Below, piece after piece: positions 32,682 to 41,384 of a DNA stretch of 42,821 bases. The position numbers were made by a program, and so were the translations under genes. The notes under the pieces were generated by a model. It had not been told where the DNA came from, ran no database searches, and was given only the letters and a program-made list of their open reading frames with translations. Position 1 is the first letter of the stretch, and the number at the start of each line of letters is the position of its first letter. The DNA is from Sedimentibacter sp. SX930 (GTDB lineage: Bacteria > Bacillota > Bacilli > Lactobacillales > Aerococcaceae): positions 1-42,821 of the forward strand of contig MUZD01000015.1 of NCBI GenBank assembly GCA_002155105.1, written 5' to 3'.

Positions 32682-32713
32682 TATATATCGGCACTTGCCG
32701 AAATGCATATATA
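32682..32713 (+). promoter_or_regulatory. Inverted repeat upstream of the ECF S-component gene
   Basis: TATATAT ... ATATATA flank TCGGC-ACTT-GCCGA, 19 bases before the start codon and just after the possible -10 TAGAAT. It could be an operator for a repressor or a leader hairpin. Confidence 0.4.
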
Positions 32714-32731
32714 AAAAGAGGTTGAGCTGAA

Positions 32732-33319
32732 ATGCAAACACAAAAAAATAAAACGTACCGCATCGCCATTCTGGGCATTCTGTCTGCGTTCATCATCATC
32801 CAGACATTCGTTCCCTTCCTTGGAAATATTCCGATTCCGCCATTGAATCCGACAATCATCCACATCACGGTCATCGTGGCCGCTTTCGTCCTGAGCACGA
32901 AGGACGGCATGCTTGTTGGACTCGTCTGGGGCTTGGCGCGCATGGTCAAAGCCTACACACTGCCGGCTTCCCCATTGGATCTGCTGCTCTGGACCAATCC
33001 GGTCATCGCAGTCGTGCCGCGCGTGATGGTAGGGCTTGTGGCAGGACTAATTTTCCATGCTTTTCTGAAACGCAAACAGGAAAAACGCGGGATGGTCATC
33101 GCTGCAGTTTTGGGATCCTTGACCAACACAGTGCTTGTGTTGGGATTCATCGCCCTTTTCTATGGCAATGAATACGCAACAGCCCTGAATGTGGATCCCT
33201 CCAACCTGTTGAAGGTGCTGGCCGGCATCGTCGCAACCAACGGAATCGGCGAAGCTGTCGCAGCTGGTTTGATCGCGCCATTCATCGCCAAAGCATTGAT
33301 GAAGGTCAGAAGAAAATAA
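32732..33319 (+). CDS. ECF transporter S component (probably pantothenate, PanT-like)
   Basis: A 195-residue membrane protein with about five to six helices. The N-terminus QTFVPFLGNIPIPPLNPTII followed by HITVIVAAFVLSTKDGMLVG, and the later LLLWTNPVIAVVPRVMVGLVAG, are similar to what I recall of pantothenate S components of Lactobacillales. No T or A subunits are beside it, so it should use the shared ECF module. The substrate is inferred from memory of related sequences, and riboflavin or folate S components are alternatives. An inverted repeat precedes it and a good terminator follows. Confidence 0.75.
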   Translation: MQTQKNKTYRIAILGILSAFIIIQTFVPFLGNIPIPPLNPTIIHITVIVAAFVLSTKDGMLVGLVWGLARMVKAYTLPASPLDLLLWTNPVIAVVPRVMVGLVAGLIFHAFLKRKQEKRGMVIAAVLGSLTNTVLVLGFIALFYGNEYATALNVDPSNLLKVLAGIVATNGIGEAVAAGLIAPFIAKALMKVRRK

Positions 33320-33321
33320 GC

Positions 33322-33355
33322 AAAAAACGATGAGCCTCCGTGGCTCATCGTTTTT
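33322..33355. terminator. Bidirectional terminator
   Basis: AAAAACGATGAGCC-TCCG-TGGCTCATCGTTTTT, with T runs in both directions. It serves the S-component gene and the convergent TVP38-type gene. Confidence 0.93.
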
Positions 33356-33365
33356 ATTTTGGATT

Positions 33366-34028
33366 TCACTGCAATACCGGTTGGATGGCAAGCCAACCTT
33401 TGATGAGGGTCGGCATGTTCAGGAACACCCAAGTCACAATCGAAGCCCCGCCGATGCCATAGAAGTAAAGGGTGATCGGCTTGAACAGGAGAAAAATGAC
33501 CAGGAAACGCTTCATGGACATTTTCGTCAGTCCGGCAACCATGCAGAGAAAATCATCCGGAAAGCCGGGAAGGGCAAAGGCTGATGCCATCAGCCATTCG
33601 AAACGATTCCCTTTTATCAGCCAACCATAATATTTTCTGTAGGTTTCTTCCGAAACGAACGCTCTTACGAATGTCTTGCCGTATTTTCGGGCCAAGATGA
33701 AATTGATGATTGAACCGATCAATACGCCGATGAAACTGTATGTGAATCCCCACAGCGGACCGAACACCAGTGGAGCCACCACGACCGTCACTCCGCCCGG
33801 AATGATGGGATAGACGACCTGGATGATTTGGATCAGCAAAAAAATGACTGGAGCATAAATGCCCATTCCGGCCAACAACGCTTTCAAACTGTCTTCAGCT
33901 TCGAAAAAGCCTGTCCGATAGATCCAAATGCCTAAGAGAAGTGTCGCGACTGTTCCCACTACCGTCGAAATCTGGACGATCTTACGGTTCAATGCAATCC
34001 CTTGATGGGTGGTGTTCTCCAATTCCAC
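33366..34028 (-). CDS. TVP38/TMEM64 (DedA-like) membrane protein
   Basis: A 220-residue membrane protein with five to six helices. PIIPGGVTVVVAPLVFGPLWG and the region with FALPGFPDDFLCMVAGL are the SNARE-associated/DedA signatures. Relatives are thought to flip or handle phospholipids such as undecaprenyl phosphate or PE. The open frame starts at 34046, but I prefer GTG 34028 because AGAGGTG is spaced properly before it. Singly transcribed, facing the S-component gene. Confidence 0.85.
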   Translation of the reverse strand: MELENTTHQGIALNRKIVQISTVVGTVATLLLGIWIYRTGFFEAEDSLKALLAGMGIYAPVIFLLIQIIQVVYPIIPGGVTVVVAPLVFGPLWGFTYSFIGVLIGSIINFILARKYGKTFVRAFVSEETYRKYYGWLIKGNRFEWLMASAFALPGFPDDFLCMVAGLTKMSMKRFLVIFLLFKPITLYFYGIGGASIVTWVFLNMPTLIKGWLAIQPVLQ

Positions 34029-34376
34029 TTTTTCACCTCTTATCACTTTTTGGTGCTTCCTTATTTCCGATTATACCTGACAAACATAAATTTTCTGTGA
34101 ATTTACCTTATCGATTCCATGAACCCCACTCATTGACAACGCTTCCTTTTCTGTACCTTCAGTATAACGCAAACAGTGTGCGCCTACCTCTGACTAAAGT
34201 CGGATTTTCTTCCCCGATTATAAACACTTCCTGACATTTTGTCCATAAAAAGAAAATTAAGATTTTCTTAGCAGCAAAAAGTAAGTCCGTGTTGCGCTGA
34301 AGGCGGCTCCGGCTGGAAAAATCCCGCCGGCTGTGATACTTTCAGTGTATAGAAATTTAAATAAGATAGGTGATTT
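34029..34376. other. Divergent intergenic region upstream of the MFS gene
   Basis: About 350 bases. It must hold promoters for both flanking genes, but no hexamer pair is convincing. GGCGGCTCCGGCTGG followed by CCCGCCGGCTG near 34305-34335 gives an imperfect GC-rich stem. TTGACA at 34134 has no well-spaced partner. Confidence 0.4.
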
Positions 34377-35597
34377 ATGGCAACAACATTCTCAAAGAAC
34401 ATCCGATCGACTTTGGCCAGTTCTTTCATAAACAGTTTGATCTATTCTTGCACGATCCCATTCCTGGTCATCTATCTGGCCGGCATCTTCAATGCGCAGC
34501 TGACCGGCCTGCTCGTCATGACAAATGTGGTCGTCAGCTTCTTGGCCGGCATCGTTGGTGGCTATCTAGCGGATAATTTTCAAAGAAAGAAAATCCTGTA
34601 TATTTTCCAGAGCCTGTATGGGGGCTCTTTGCTTTTGATCGCCCTCAGATTTTTAGGCCTGCTTTCGGCTGACGGGTGGCTGATTCTCGGTTACCTCGTC
34701 TGCGGCATTTCCTTCAATCTCTATTCACCTGCTTACGATGCCGTGCTGATGGACTGCACCACAGTCGAAAATCGGAAACAGGCTTACCAATGGCAATATT
34801 GGACCTTCAATTTGTCGATGGCGCTGGGCTTTTCGCTCGGCGGGTTCCTTTTTCAGCACTTTCTGTTCCAACTGTTTCTGGTGGCCGGGATAGCGCAACT
34901 GGCGATGGCCCTTTTGTTTCGGAGCCAGTTGGACTACACGAATGCCACCGCGCAGAAACAGCATAACAACAGACTGAAGGACCTCTTTTCGAACTACAGC
35001 ATCGCAGCGAGAGATACCCGTTGGCTCTTTTTGATCCTGGGTATGGCGCTGTTCAATACGGCTGAATTTTCGCTGAAGACCTACACTGCCGTTCGGCTTT
35101 CGAAGGAGTTCGAAACGCTGACACTCTTCACGGTTCCGATCGATGGCGTCAGGATGCTCAGTCTGCTGCAGGTCCTCAACACGCTGCTTGTCGTCGGGTT
35201 CACTTTCTTGGTCTCGCGCTTCACTGAAAAGAGATCCGAAAAGGCCACGATCCTTTACGGCCTTGTGATCTATGTCGTCAGCTATGGTTTGATTGCCGTC
35301 ATGAACAACATTTACATCCTGATTCCATTGATGATCTTGGCGACCATCGGCGAATTGGCTTCCTCGCCAAACATCAATGCCCGAAAAGTCGACCTTGTCC
35401 CTGAAGATAAGCAAGCTTCTTATCTGGCCTTCAGCTCGCTCTCTTACCAAGGCGCTGACCTGTTGGCCGCTTTTGCATTGACGCTCAGCGGGTACATCTC
35501 GGCCGGTTTCATCGCTGGCTACATCATCATTTTGGGCTTGATCGGCACCTCGCTCACCGTCAGCAGTCTGTACGGGCGCAAAAATAAAGTAATGTAA
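34377..35597 (+). CDS. Major facilitator superfamily transporter
   Basis: A 406-residue protein with about twelve hydrophobic helices. The loop between helices 2 and 3 reads GGYLADNFQRKKILY, the classic MFS GxLaDrxGrk motif in variant form. Substrate unknown; the general look is of a drug or metabolite exporter. It has an AGGTGATTT site. No operon partner: the next gene begins 78 bases later with its own ribosome site and may be co-transcribed. Confidence 0.85.
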   Translation: MATTFSKNIRSTLASSFINSLIYSCTIPFLVIYLAGIFNAQLTGLLVMTNVVVSFLAGIVGGYLADNFQRKKILYIFQSLYGGSLLLIALRFLGLLSADGWLILGYLVCGISFNLYSPAYDAVLMDCTTVENRKQAYQWQYWTFNLSMALGFSLGGFLFQHFLFQLFLVAGIAQLAMALLFRSQLDYTNATAQKQHNNRLKDLFSNYSIAARDTRWLFLILGMALFNTAEFSLKTYTAVRLSKEFETLTLFTVPIDGVRMLSLLQVLNTLLVVGFTFLVSRFTEKRSEKATILYGLVIYVVSYGLIAVMNNIYILIPLMILATIGELASSPNINARKVDLVPEDKQASYLAFSSLSYQGADLLAAFALTLSGYISAGFIAGYIIILGLIGTSLTVSSLYGRKNKVM

Positions 35598-35675
35598 ATT
35601 ATAAATGGAGAAATTTATCCTTCCGCTGAAGCGCTTATTGTTCCTGCCGGCACTCCGACAAAGGAGGCAATCAAA

Positions 35676-37091
35676 ATGGAAATCGTAAAATGGCTCAATG
35701 ACACGATCATCTGGGGAATCCCGATGCTGGTCCTGATGCTGGGGACAGGACTGTGTCTGACTTTCAGAACCAGAGCCGTCATCTTCACTCGCTTCGGGAC
35801 AGTGATGGCCAACACGCTGAAGACGGTGTTCCGGAAGCCGAAGGAAATCGAAGTCGGCACGATCACCCCCTTCCAAGCAGTCTGCACGGCGCTGGCCGGA
35901 ACGGTCGGGACAGGCAACATCGTCGGCGTGGCAGTTGCCATCAGTGTCGGCGGACCAGGTGCCATCTTTTGGATGTGGACCTCCGCTGTCCTCGGTATGG
36001 TCACGAAATATGCGGAAACCACTCTAGCGCTTGCCTACCGCGAGAAAAACGCAAAGGGTGAATATGTGGGCGGCCCGATGTACTACATCAGCAAAGGCCT
36101 GGGTTTTCCCAAACTGGCCTATCTTTTCTGCCTGTTGACGGCCTTTTCCTCGATCGGCGGCGGCAACATCGTCCAGGCGAATGCCGTAGCCGGCAGTTTG
36201 AAGGACGCCGTTTCCATACCTGCCTTGGCAACCGGTCTGCTCTTGGCTTTCTTTGTGGCCTTGGTCGTGGTGGGGGGCATCAAGCGGATCGCAAGCGTAG
36301 CGGAGAAATTGATTCCCTTCATGTCGCTGATCTATACAGGCGCAGCCATCTTCATCCTGATTGTGCAGCGCAGCCAAATCCCCTCCGCTCTTACCACGAT
36401 TTTCACGGACGCCTTCACCGGCACGGCAGCCGTCGGCGGCTTTACGGGGGCTTCACTGATGTATGCAGCCCGAATTGGTGTCGCCCGGGGAGTGTTCACG
36501 AATGAAGCGGGTCTCGGCAGCGCTCCGATTGCCCACTCCACCGCCAACACCGACCATCCGGCGCGCCAAGGCTGTTGGGGGGCTTTCGAAGTCTTCTTCG
36601 ATACGATCATCATGTGCACCATCACCGCTTTGGTGATCATCATCAGCGGAACCTGGAAGGACGCCTCGATCGATGGCACAGAAATGTCCAACCGGGCATT
36701 CAGCGCTGTCATTCCGGGCGGGGAATACATCATTTCCATCGGCATCGTCCTGTTCGCCTTCGCGACCATCATCGCTTGGTATTATTATTCCGAAAAAGCG
36801 ATCGAATACATCGCCGGCCAAAAAGCCATCTTTGTCTATCGAATCTTTTTCATCGGCTCCATCGTCTATGGCGCAGTCGCGACGCTGGATGTCGTCTGGG
36901 AGATTTCTGACCTGTTCAACGGACTGATGGCCATCCCGAACCTGATCGCTTTGATCGGCCTGGTCGGGCCTATCGTCGCATTGACGAACGATTTTTTCGC
37001 TGATCCGAAAACAATCCGGCCGAAGGGTCAATCCTATGCATCTCTCCTTCAAATCAAAAACCACCACCTTTCCGGCAAGAACGGGAAATGA
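35676..37091 (+). CDS. Alanine/glycine:cation symporter (AGCS family)
   Basis: A 471-residue sodium- or proton-coupled amino-acid carrier with about eleven helices. GTVGTGNIVGVAVAISVGGP and FWMWTSAVLGMVTKYAET are family signatures near the substrate site, and ARGVFTNEAGLGSAPIAHS is a second. It imports alanine, glycine or D-alanine. CAAAGGAGGCAATCAAA lies before the ATG. Length is typical. Confidence 0.95.
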   Translation: MEIVKWLNDTIIWGIPMLVLMLGTGLCLTFRTRAVIFTRFGTVMANTLKTVFRKPKEIEVGTITPFQAVCTALAGTVGTGNIVGVAVAISVGGPGAIFWMWTSAVLGMVTKYAETTLALAYREKNAKGEYVGGPMYYISKGLGFPKLAYLFCLLTAFSSIGGGNIVQANAVAGSLKDAVSIPALATGLLLAFFVALVVVGGIKRIASVAEKLIPFMSLIYTGAAIFILIVQRSQIPSALTTIFTDAFTGTAAVGGFTGASLMYAARIGVARGVFTNEAGLGSAPIAHSTANTDHPARQGCWGAFEVFFDTIIMCTITALVIIISGTWKDASIDGTEMSNRAFSAVIPGGEYIISIGIVLFAFATIIAWYYYSEKAIEYIAGQKAIFVYRIFFIGSIVYGAVATLDVVWEISDLFNGLMAIPNLIALIGLVGPIVALTNDFFADPKTIRPKGQSYASLLQIKNHHLSGKNGK

Positions 37092-37124
37092 ATGCTTGGG
37101 ACAACTATTCAGTGATGCCTTACA

Positions 37125-37172
37125 AAATAAAGAAGAGGAACTCGAGCACGCTCGAATTCCTCTTCTTTATTT
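37125..37172. terminator. Bidirectional terminator after the AGCS gene
   Basis: AAATAAAGAAGAGGAACTCGAG and CTCGAATTCCTCTTCTTTATTT, with a CACG loop, almost perfect over 22 bases. It overlaps the 3' end of the convergent DUF2254 gene. Confidence 0.9.
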
Positions 37173-38504
37173 TTCTTCGTCGCGGGTGATCCCCAGAATA
37201 TGCTCTTGACGCTCCTCGATATTTTGCCTGTCCAATCTTTCCGTGAAATTCGGACTCGTCAAATTGAACAAATAGTTGCTGTAATCCTTTATATAGCTCA
37301 ATTTCTTCGGATGAGCGGCATAAGCGACCGTCAGCAACGAATCAAACAGGGCCACAACTCCGGAAATATCCGTCTTCATGTAGTGGATCAGCTGCCAATA
37401 GCTTTCATATAAGTCTTTGGAAAAATTATTGAAGTCATAGAATACGCAGCCGCTGTAACGCAATGTTTCCTCGTCGAAGTCCTTCTTTTCCTCTCCCATC
37501 AAAACGAATCTTCCAGGCAGACGGGCAAATTTGGCATCCAATAAAGCCTTGTAATGCAGGATGTGAATCGCCGTATTCGGATCGTTGATGCCCGGCGAAA
37601 CTGCCCGCAACGCGATCTCCACCAATTTTTTACGGGCAAAATTCGGATCGAACATCGTGGAGGGCTCCGTTTCGTATGTCAAGCTGCGGTTCAGCACTTC
37701 TTGCAGCCGCGGCTCGTCCTCCAATTTCCGATTCGTGTAAAAAATGGCCAGCGGTTCATTGGCGGAAAGGAATTCCCCCACCCTGAAGCGCAATACCATA
37801 GTCCCCTCAAATTCTGTGCTCAGCTCCACCAAACGCTCGAAGTTGATATATTCCACATAACCATTCCTATCAGCATGGACCGTGTACTGATGCAAAGTCT
37901 CTAATTGAGGCAGATGGTCAAACACCGGCTTCTCCCGAAAGTACGCGATCGTCTCATCGACTATCATATCCGCCTCTTTGTAGATTTTATTCACCAGTTT
38001 TTCCAATTGCACGGACGTTGCGACATTATAGACGAACTTTATGAAGTAGACGACACAGGCCATTGCATAGACGAGGGCGACCGTCGCGGAAATGACCAGC
38101 TGTTCGTTTTCCGAACTGCGCATAAAGAACAAGGAGGAGAGACAGTAGATGAATCCTCCGAGAAAAATGCCCAATGTCTGCATGGAGGTCTTGTGCAGAA
38201 GAAAATTTTCCACCGTCCGCGGACTGAAGTTGGAGGAGTAGAAGGAAATGACGGACAGCATCGTAGCAAACGTGAAGGTAGCCACTGAGAAGAGGGACCC
38301 CGCCAACAGGCTCAGTATTGATTTGGCCAAGTTGACGCTCGTAAGCAAAAAGGCCGGAAAATAATCAAGCGCCGTGATCAGCCGCGTGTCGAGCAGAATG
38401 ACACCGATCGCCAGCACGAACGCAAAGAGGACGCTGCCGCCCAAAGTCATCCACATCCGTTTTTCTTCAAACGTCAATCGGAGTGCCTGCAGCACATCCC
38501 TCAC
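37167..38504 (-). CDS. DUF2254 membrane protein
   Basis: A 445-residue protein. Four helices lie in the N-terminal 165 residues (about 22-42, 50-80, 105-130, 135-160), followed by a cytoplasmic domain with the DUF2254 block SPGINDPNTAIHILHY (about 300). The function of the family is unknown; channel-like or osmotic roles are guesses. The gene is alone, facing AGCS, with its stop inside the shared terminator stem. Confidence 0.9.
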   Translation of the reverse strand: MRDVLQALRLTFEEKRMWMTLGGSVLFAFVLAIGVILLDTRLITALDYFPAFLLTSVNLAKSILSLLAGSLFSVATFTFATMLSVISFYSSNFSPRTVENFLLHKTSMQTLGIFLGGFIYCLSSLFFMRSSENEQLVISATVALVYAMACVVYFIKFVYNVATSVQLEKLVNKIYKEADMIVDETIAYFREKPVFDHLPQLETLHQYTVHADRNGYVEYINFERLVELSTEFEGTMVLRFRVGEFLSANEPLAIFYTNRKLEDEPRLQEVLNRSLTYETEPSTMFDPNFARKKLVEIALRAVSPGINDPNTAIHILHYKALLDAKFARLPGRFVLMGEEKKDFDEETLRYSGCVFYDFNNFSKDLYESYWQLIHYMKTDISGVVALFDSLLTVAYAAHPKKLSYIKDYSNYLFNLTSPNFTERLDRQNIEERQEHILGITRDEEK

Positions 38505-38618
38505 CCCTCTCAGGAAAAATCCTATTTTTTGTTTCCTTCATCATACCACAGGCCCCTTCCATTGAAAAAAATATGGTATGCAAAAAAAAGATCCCCTTTC
38601 CGGAAAAGTAAAAAAACA

Positions 38619-38647
38619 TTTCAAGCGCTTCCATTGAGTGCTATGAT
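38619..38647 (+). promoter_or_regulatory. Promoter and cre-like site of the orphan PTS IIB gene
   Basis: TTTCAA (38619-38624) and TATGAT (38642-38647), 17-base spacer. TTTCAAGCGCTTCCA (38619-38633) matches the cre consensus at 13 of 15 positions and would overlap the -35, a repressing position. Confidence 0.5.
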
Positions 38648-38676
38648 GTATCTATCAAAAAAATGGAGGAAAGCAT

Positions 38677-39084
38677 ATGATCCATATCCTGTTATGTTGC
38701 GGCGGCGGATTTTCATCCAGCGCACTAGCTGCCAAAGTAAAAAAGGACATCCAGCAATACCAGTTGGAAGACCAATTTGAAATTGAATTCTCACCGTTCA
38801 TGATTGCCCAAGAAAAAATGGACCGGTTCGATATCGTCGTCTGTTGCCCGCACCTGACCTATGACGTCAAAAAGATGGTCAAAAACGCCAACCCCGACAA
38901 ACCCATCTACATTCTGCCGCCGCGCATGTACGGCCTGATCGACATCCGCGAATTGTCGACAGATGTCCTGGATGTACTCGAAATCTACAGCCGGAGTCCC
39001 ATCAACCCTGTCCATTTCCCGGGAGAAGAAAACGTCATGCGCGTCAGGCGATCTGTGGCCTACCGCCGAAGCAATGTTTCCTGA
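38677..39084 (+). CDS. Orphan PTS lactose/cellobiose-type IIB component
   Basis: A 135-residue IIB protein. The phosphocysteine loop is ILLCCGGGFSSSALA (Cys7 or Cys8; the family Cys is the one before GGG), followed by the expected alpha/beta fold and DIVVCCPHLTYDVK. The last 35 residues (SPINPVHFPGEENVMRVRRS and on) extend past the normal 100-105-residue domain. No IIA or IIC gene is near, so it may serve a distant permease or act in regulation. TGGAGGAAAGCAT precedes the ATG. Confidence 0.85.
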   Translation: MIHILLCCGGGFSSSALAAKVKKDIQQYQLEDQFEIEFSPFMIAQEKMDRFDIVVCCPHLTYDVKKMVKNANPDKPIYILPPRMYGLIDIRELSTDVLDVLEIYSRSPINPVHFPGEENVMRVRRSVAYRRSNVS

Positions 39085-39117
39085 AAAATCTAAGAACTAC
39101 AGACTGACTATTCAGCC

Positions 39118-39160
39118 GCCCCGCTCAGGAAAATGATCAAACGGGGCATGCTTTTTAATT
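39118..39160 (+). terminator. Terminator of the orphan IIB gene
   Basis: GCCCCG and CGGGGC with an 18-base loop, followed by ATGCTTTTTAATTTTTT. Confidence 0.55.
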
Positions 39161-39215
39161 TTTTGCTTATTTTGGCGCTACCGCTTCTGTCAACCTCCTC
39201 CGAAAGGAAGAAGCC

Positions 39216-39275
39216 TAAAAATTGAACAGTTCCCACCTTTGCATACGCGCATAGATGGGAACTGTTCAATTTTTA
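39216..39275. terminator. Strong bidirectional hairpin before the unknown gene's 3' end
   Basis: TAAAAATTGAACAGTTCCCA and TGGGAACTGTTCAATTTTTA form a perfect 20-bp stem with a 20-base loop. T runs on both sides suit termination of the minus-strand gene ending at 39326. Confidence 0.85.
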
Positions 39276-39325
39276 ATGGCCAACGATACCGCGCATCAGA
39301 TGCGCAATGCACGCTTTTCTGAATA

Positions 39326-39979
39326 CTAGTTCATTCCGCCATGGCGCCGATGAAAATCTTCGACTCCCAGTTGACAAGCTGATTTATCCCCTATCATCCG
39401 GAACATTTCGAAATAAACATCACTGTCGAAGGTTTCCGTATCGATCGGCTCGATCCCGATTCTGTTTCCAGCCCAACTGCCCTCTTGTTCGGCTTGTTCT
39501 TCCGCTTGAGCCAGAACAAAATAAGGCATCAAGTTTTTCGTGCGCTTAAACAAACGGCGATCGATGGTCATGAACAAATGCGAATCATAATTGATCAGCA
39601 CGTACTGGTTGATGAACTCCCCCCACTGTTTCTTCCAGCGGACAATTTCGGATGGATCAATCGAGACAACATCTTTCCCAGCTTCTTTCCGGTTCCGGCG
39701 CAACAATTTTTTCTTGTATCCCTCGTAGAACGCATACTTCTCTTCCTTCAGCAAGTACTCTCTTACTTCTTTGGAATCGACAACCAAGGTGATCCTGTCG
39801 CCTTTCCATTCGTCCATCAACAATTGGAACACCACATACTGAAAAGGATTACCCAACTGCGGATGCGTTGCAGCCATTCCTGTAATAGTGCTATCCCCTG
39901 CCCAAGTCAGTCGGGTCGGTTCCATGATTTTTTTCTTGTCCATGTTAACCAGTAAGTGCTGCTGATCATTTTTCCCCAA
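39326..39979 (-). CDS. Unrecognised 217-residue cytoplasmic protein
   Basis: I do not recognise this protein. It has no signal peptide or membrane helix, is mixed in charge, and has a Lys/Arg cluster at about 100-120 (KKKLLRRNRKEAGKD). Notable stretches are TRLTWAGDSTITGMAATHPQ near the N-terminus and LINYDSHLFMTIDRRLFKRT in the middle. The track could open at ATG 40006, but AAGGAGG sits inside that extension, eight bases before TTG 39979, so I choose the TTG start. It lies between two hairpins, downstream of tRNA-Thr, with no partner gene. Confidence 0.7.
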   Translation of the reverse strand: MGKNDQQHLLVNMDKKKIMEPTRLTWAGDSTITGMAATHPQLGNPFQYVVFQLLMDEWKGDRITLVVDSKEVREYLLKEEKYAFYEGYKKKLLRRNRKEAGKDVVSIDPSEIVRWKKQWGEFINQYVLINYDSHLFMTIDRRLFKRTKNLMPYFVLAQAEEQAEQEGSWAGNRIGIEPIDTETFDSDVYFEMFRMIGDKSACQLGVEDFHRRHGGMN

Positions 39980-40089
39980 ATTTGCTGCCTCCTTCATAAA
40001 TGCCATTCACTCAATAGATACGTATTCTGGAGGCAATTTCTTTTTCAACGAATATGAATTTTTTTTTGCTAAAAATGTCCAAAAAAAAT

Positions 40090-40125
40090 AGATACATCAA
40101 GTATCCCGAGAGACTTGATGTATCT
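40090..40125 (-). terminator. Terminator of tRNA-Thr
   Basis: AGATACATCAAG and CTTGATGTATCT with a short loop and a T8 run on the minus strand, 14 bases after the tRNA. Confidence 0.92.
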
Positions 40126-40138
40126 GAAAAAATGATTA

Positions 40139-40211
40139 TGCCGGCTGCAGGATTTGAACCTGTGACCTCCGCGTTACGAGTGCGATGCTCTACCAACTGA
40201 GCTAAGCCGGC
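40139..40211 (-). tRNA. tRNA-Thr (anticodon CGU)
   Basis: A 73-base tRNA on the minus strand: acceptor GCCGGCT/AGCCGGC, discriminator A, D arm GCTCAGTTGGTAGAGC, anticodon loop CTCGTAA (CGT), T arm ACAGGTTTGAATCCTG. The anticodon stem TCGCA/CGCGG has one A-C mismatch next to the loop. CCA not encoded. Confidence 0.93.
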
Positions 40212-40253
40212 CTTGCGAGGGATTCACTCTTTAAGTGAGCCACAACACAATAA

Positions 40254-40282
40254 ATTATAAATAAATTTTGTCGATTTGTAAA
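40254..40282 (-). promoter_or_regulatory. Promoter of tRNA-Thr
   Basis: Minus-strand TTTACA (40277-40282) and TATAAT (40254-40259), 17-base spacer, about 45 bases before the tRNA. The -35 lies in the arm of the neighbouring hairpin. Confidence 0.7.
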
Positions 40283-40320
40283 GAGGGCAATTTCATCAAA
40301 TTGAAATTGCCCTCTTTACA
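40277..40320. terminator. Perfect 19-bp hairpin after metA
   Basis: TGTAAAGAGGGCAATTTCA and TGAAATTGCCCTCTTTACA with a TCAAAT loop. It lies 59 bases past the metA stop. There is no long T run, so it may be a terminator of weak type or an mRNA 3' protector. Confidence 0.6.
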
Positions 40321-40379
40321 TACCTGTAGAAATCCCTTTGCAGAGGTCAGCACGACAACAACAGCTTCCATCAAAAATT

Positions 40380-41324
40380 TTAATCTTGAGCAGGTTTATT
40401 CCTTAATTCATGGATGCGCTGCAAATCATATGGCGTTTCTTGATAAACGAAGTAATTCAGCCAATTCACGAAGAGGATATTGGCATGACCGCGCCAACGT
40501 ACCACCGGACGCTTGCTCGGATCGTCATCAGGGTAGTAATTGATAGGAATATTTATGGGCCGATTCAAAGCGACGTCACGCTTGTATTCCTTATCGAGCG
40601 TATCAAAATCATATTCGGCATGACCCGTCACAAACACGAAACGGTTGTCCCTGCTGCGGACAACGCTGACCCCTGCCTCTTCGGATGTCGCCAGGATTTC
40701 AAGCTCACTGCAGGCCTCTATATCCGCTTTGTGGACATCCGTATGGCGGGAATGCGGCATGAAAAACTCATCATCAAAACCGCGGAGCAGCATCGTTCTG
40801 CTGTCGGTGATCCTGTGCTTGAACACACCGAACAGTTTTTCCCTCAGAGGGTACTTCCCGATATTGTAGTGATGATACAGACCCGCTTGGGCTCCCCAAC
40901 AGATATGCATCGTTGAGAAAACATGGCTGGCGGACCATTCCATGATGGACACCAATTCCGGCCAATATTCCACCTCTTCAAAGGCAAGATTCTCCACAGG
41001 TGCACCCGTAATGATCATGCCATCAAAGTATTGATCCTTGATATCCGAAAAGGTCTTGTAGAAATAGTCCAAGTATTCTTCCGAAACATGCTTGGAATCA
41101 TAGCTTTCCATCCTCAATAAGGTCACTTCCACTTGCAGGGACGTGTTCGAAAGCAAACGGATGAACTGGGTTTCCGTGGCTTGTTTTGTAGGCATCAGAT
41201 TCACGATGATGATTTTTAATGGGCGGATATCCTGCGTGACGGCCCTCAGCTCGTCCATGACGAAGATATTCTCTTTGGCCAACTCTTTGATGGCGGGCAA
41301 ATCCTTCGATACTTTGATCGGCAT
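40380..41324 (-). CDS. metA: Homoserine O-acyltransferase (MetA family)
   Basis: A 314-residue enzyme that acylates homoserine, the first committed step of methionine synthesis. IVNLMPTKQATETQFIRLL (about 38-56), the nucleophile Cys in STMHICWGAQAGLYHH (about 140), HSRHTDVHK and VTGHAEYDFDTL (catalytic His and Glu region) are all seen. Despite the name, many Firmicute MetA proteins use acetyl-CoA, not succinyl-CoA. I chose ATG 41324, with AAAGGAG eight bases upstream, over the GTG at 41333. A methionine T-box precedes it. Confidence 0.95.
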   Translation of the reverse strand: MPIKVSKDLPAIKELAKENIFVMDELRAVTQDIRPLKIIIVNLMPTKQATETQFIRLLSNTSLQVEVTLLRMESYDSKHVSEEYLDYFYKTFSDIKDQYFDGMIITGAPVENLAFEEVEYWPELVSIMEWSASHVFSTMHICWGAQAGLYHHYNIGKYPLREKLFGVFKHRITDSRTMLLRGFDDEFFMPHSRHTDVHKADIEACSELEILATSEEAGVSVVRSRDNRFVFVTGHAEYDFDTLDKEYKRDVALNRPINIPINYYPDDDPSKRPVVRWRGHANILFVNWLNYFVYQETPYDLQRIHELRNKPAQD

Positions 41325-41384
41325 ATTTTCCACTCCTTTATAATTAAAACAGTTCCTCTTGACTCTTCAACAGCTCGCTTATGC

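Noticed and set aside
40011-40196. 61-codon minus-strand frame
   Set aside because: It is a read-through of tRNA-Thr and its terminator.
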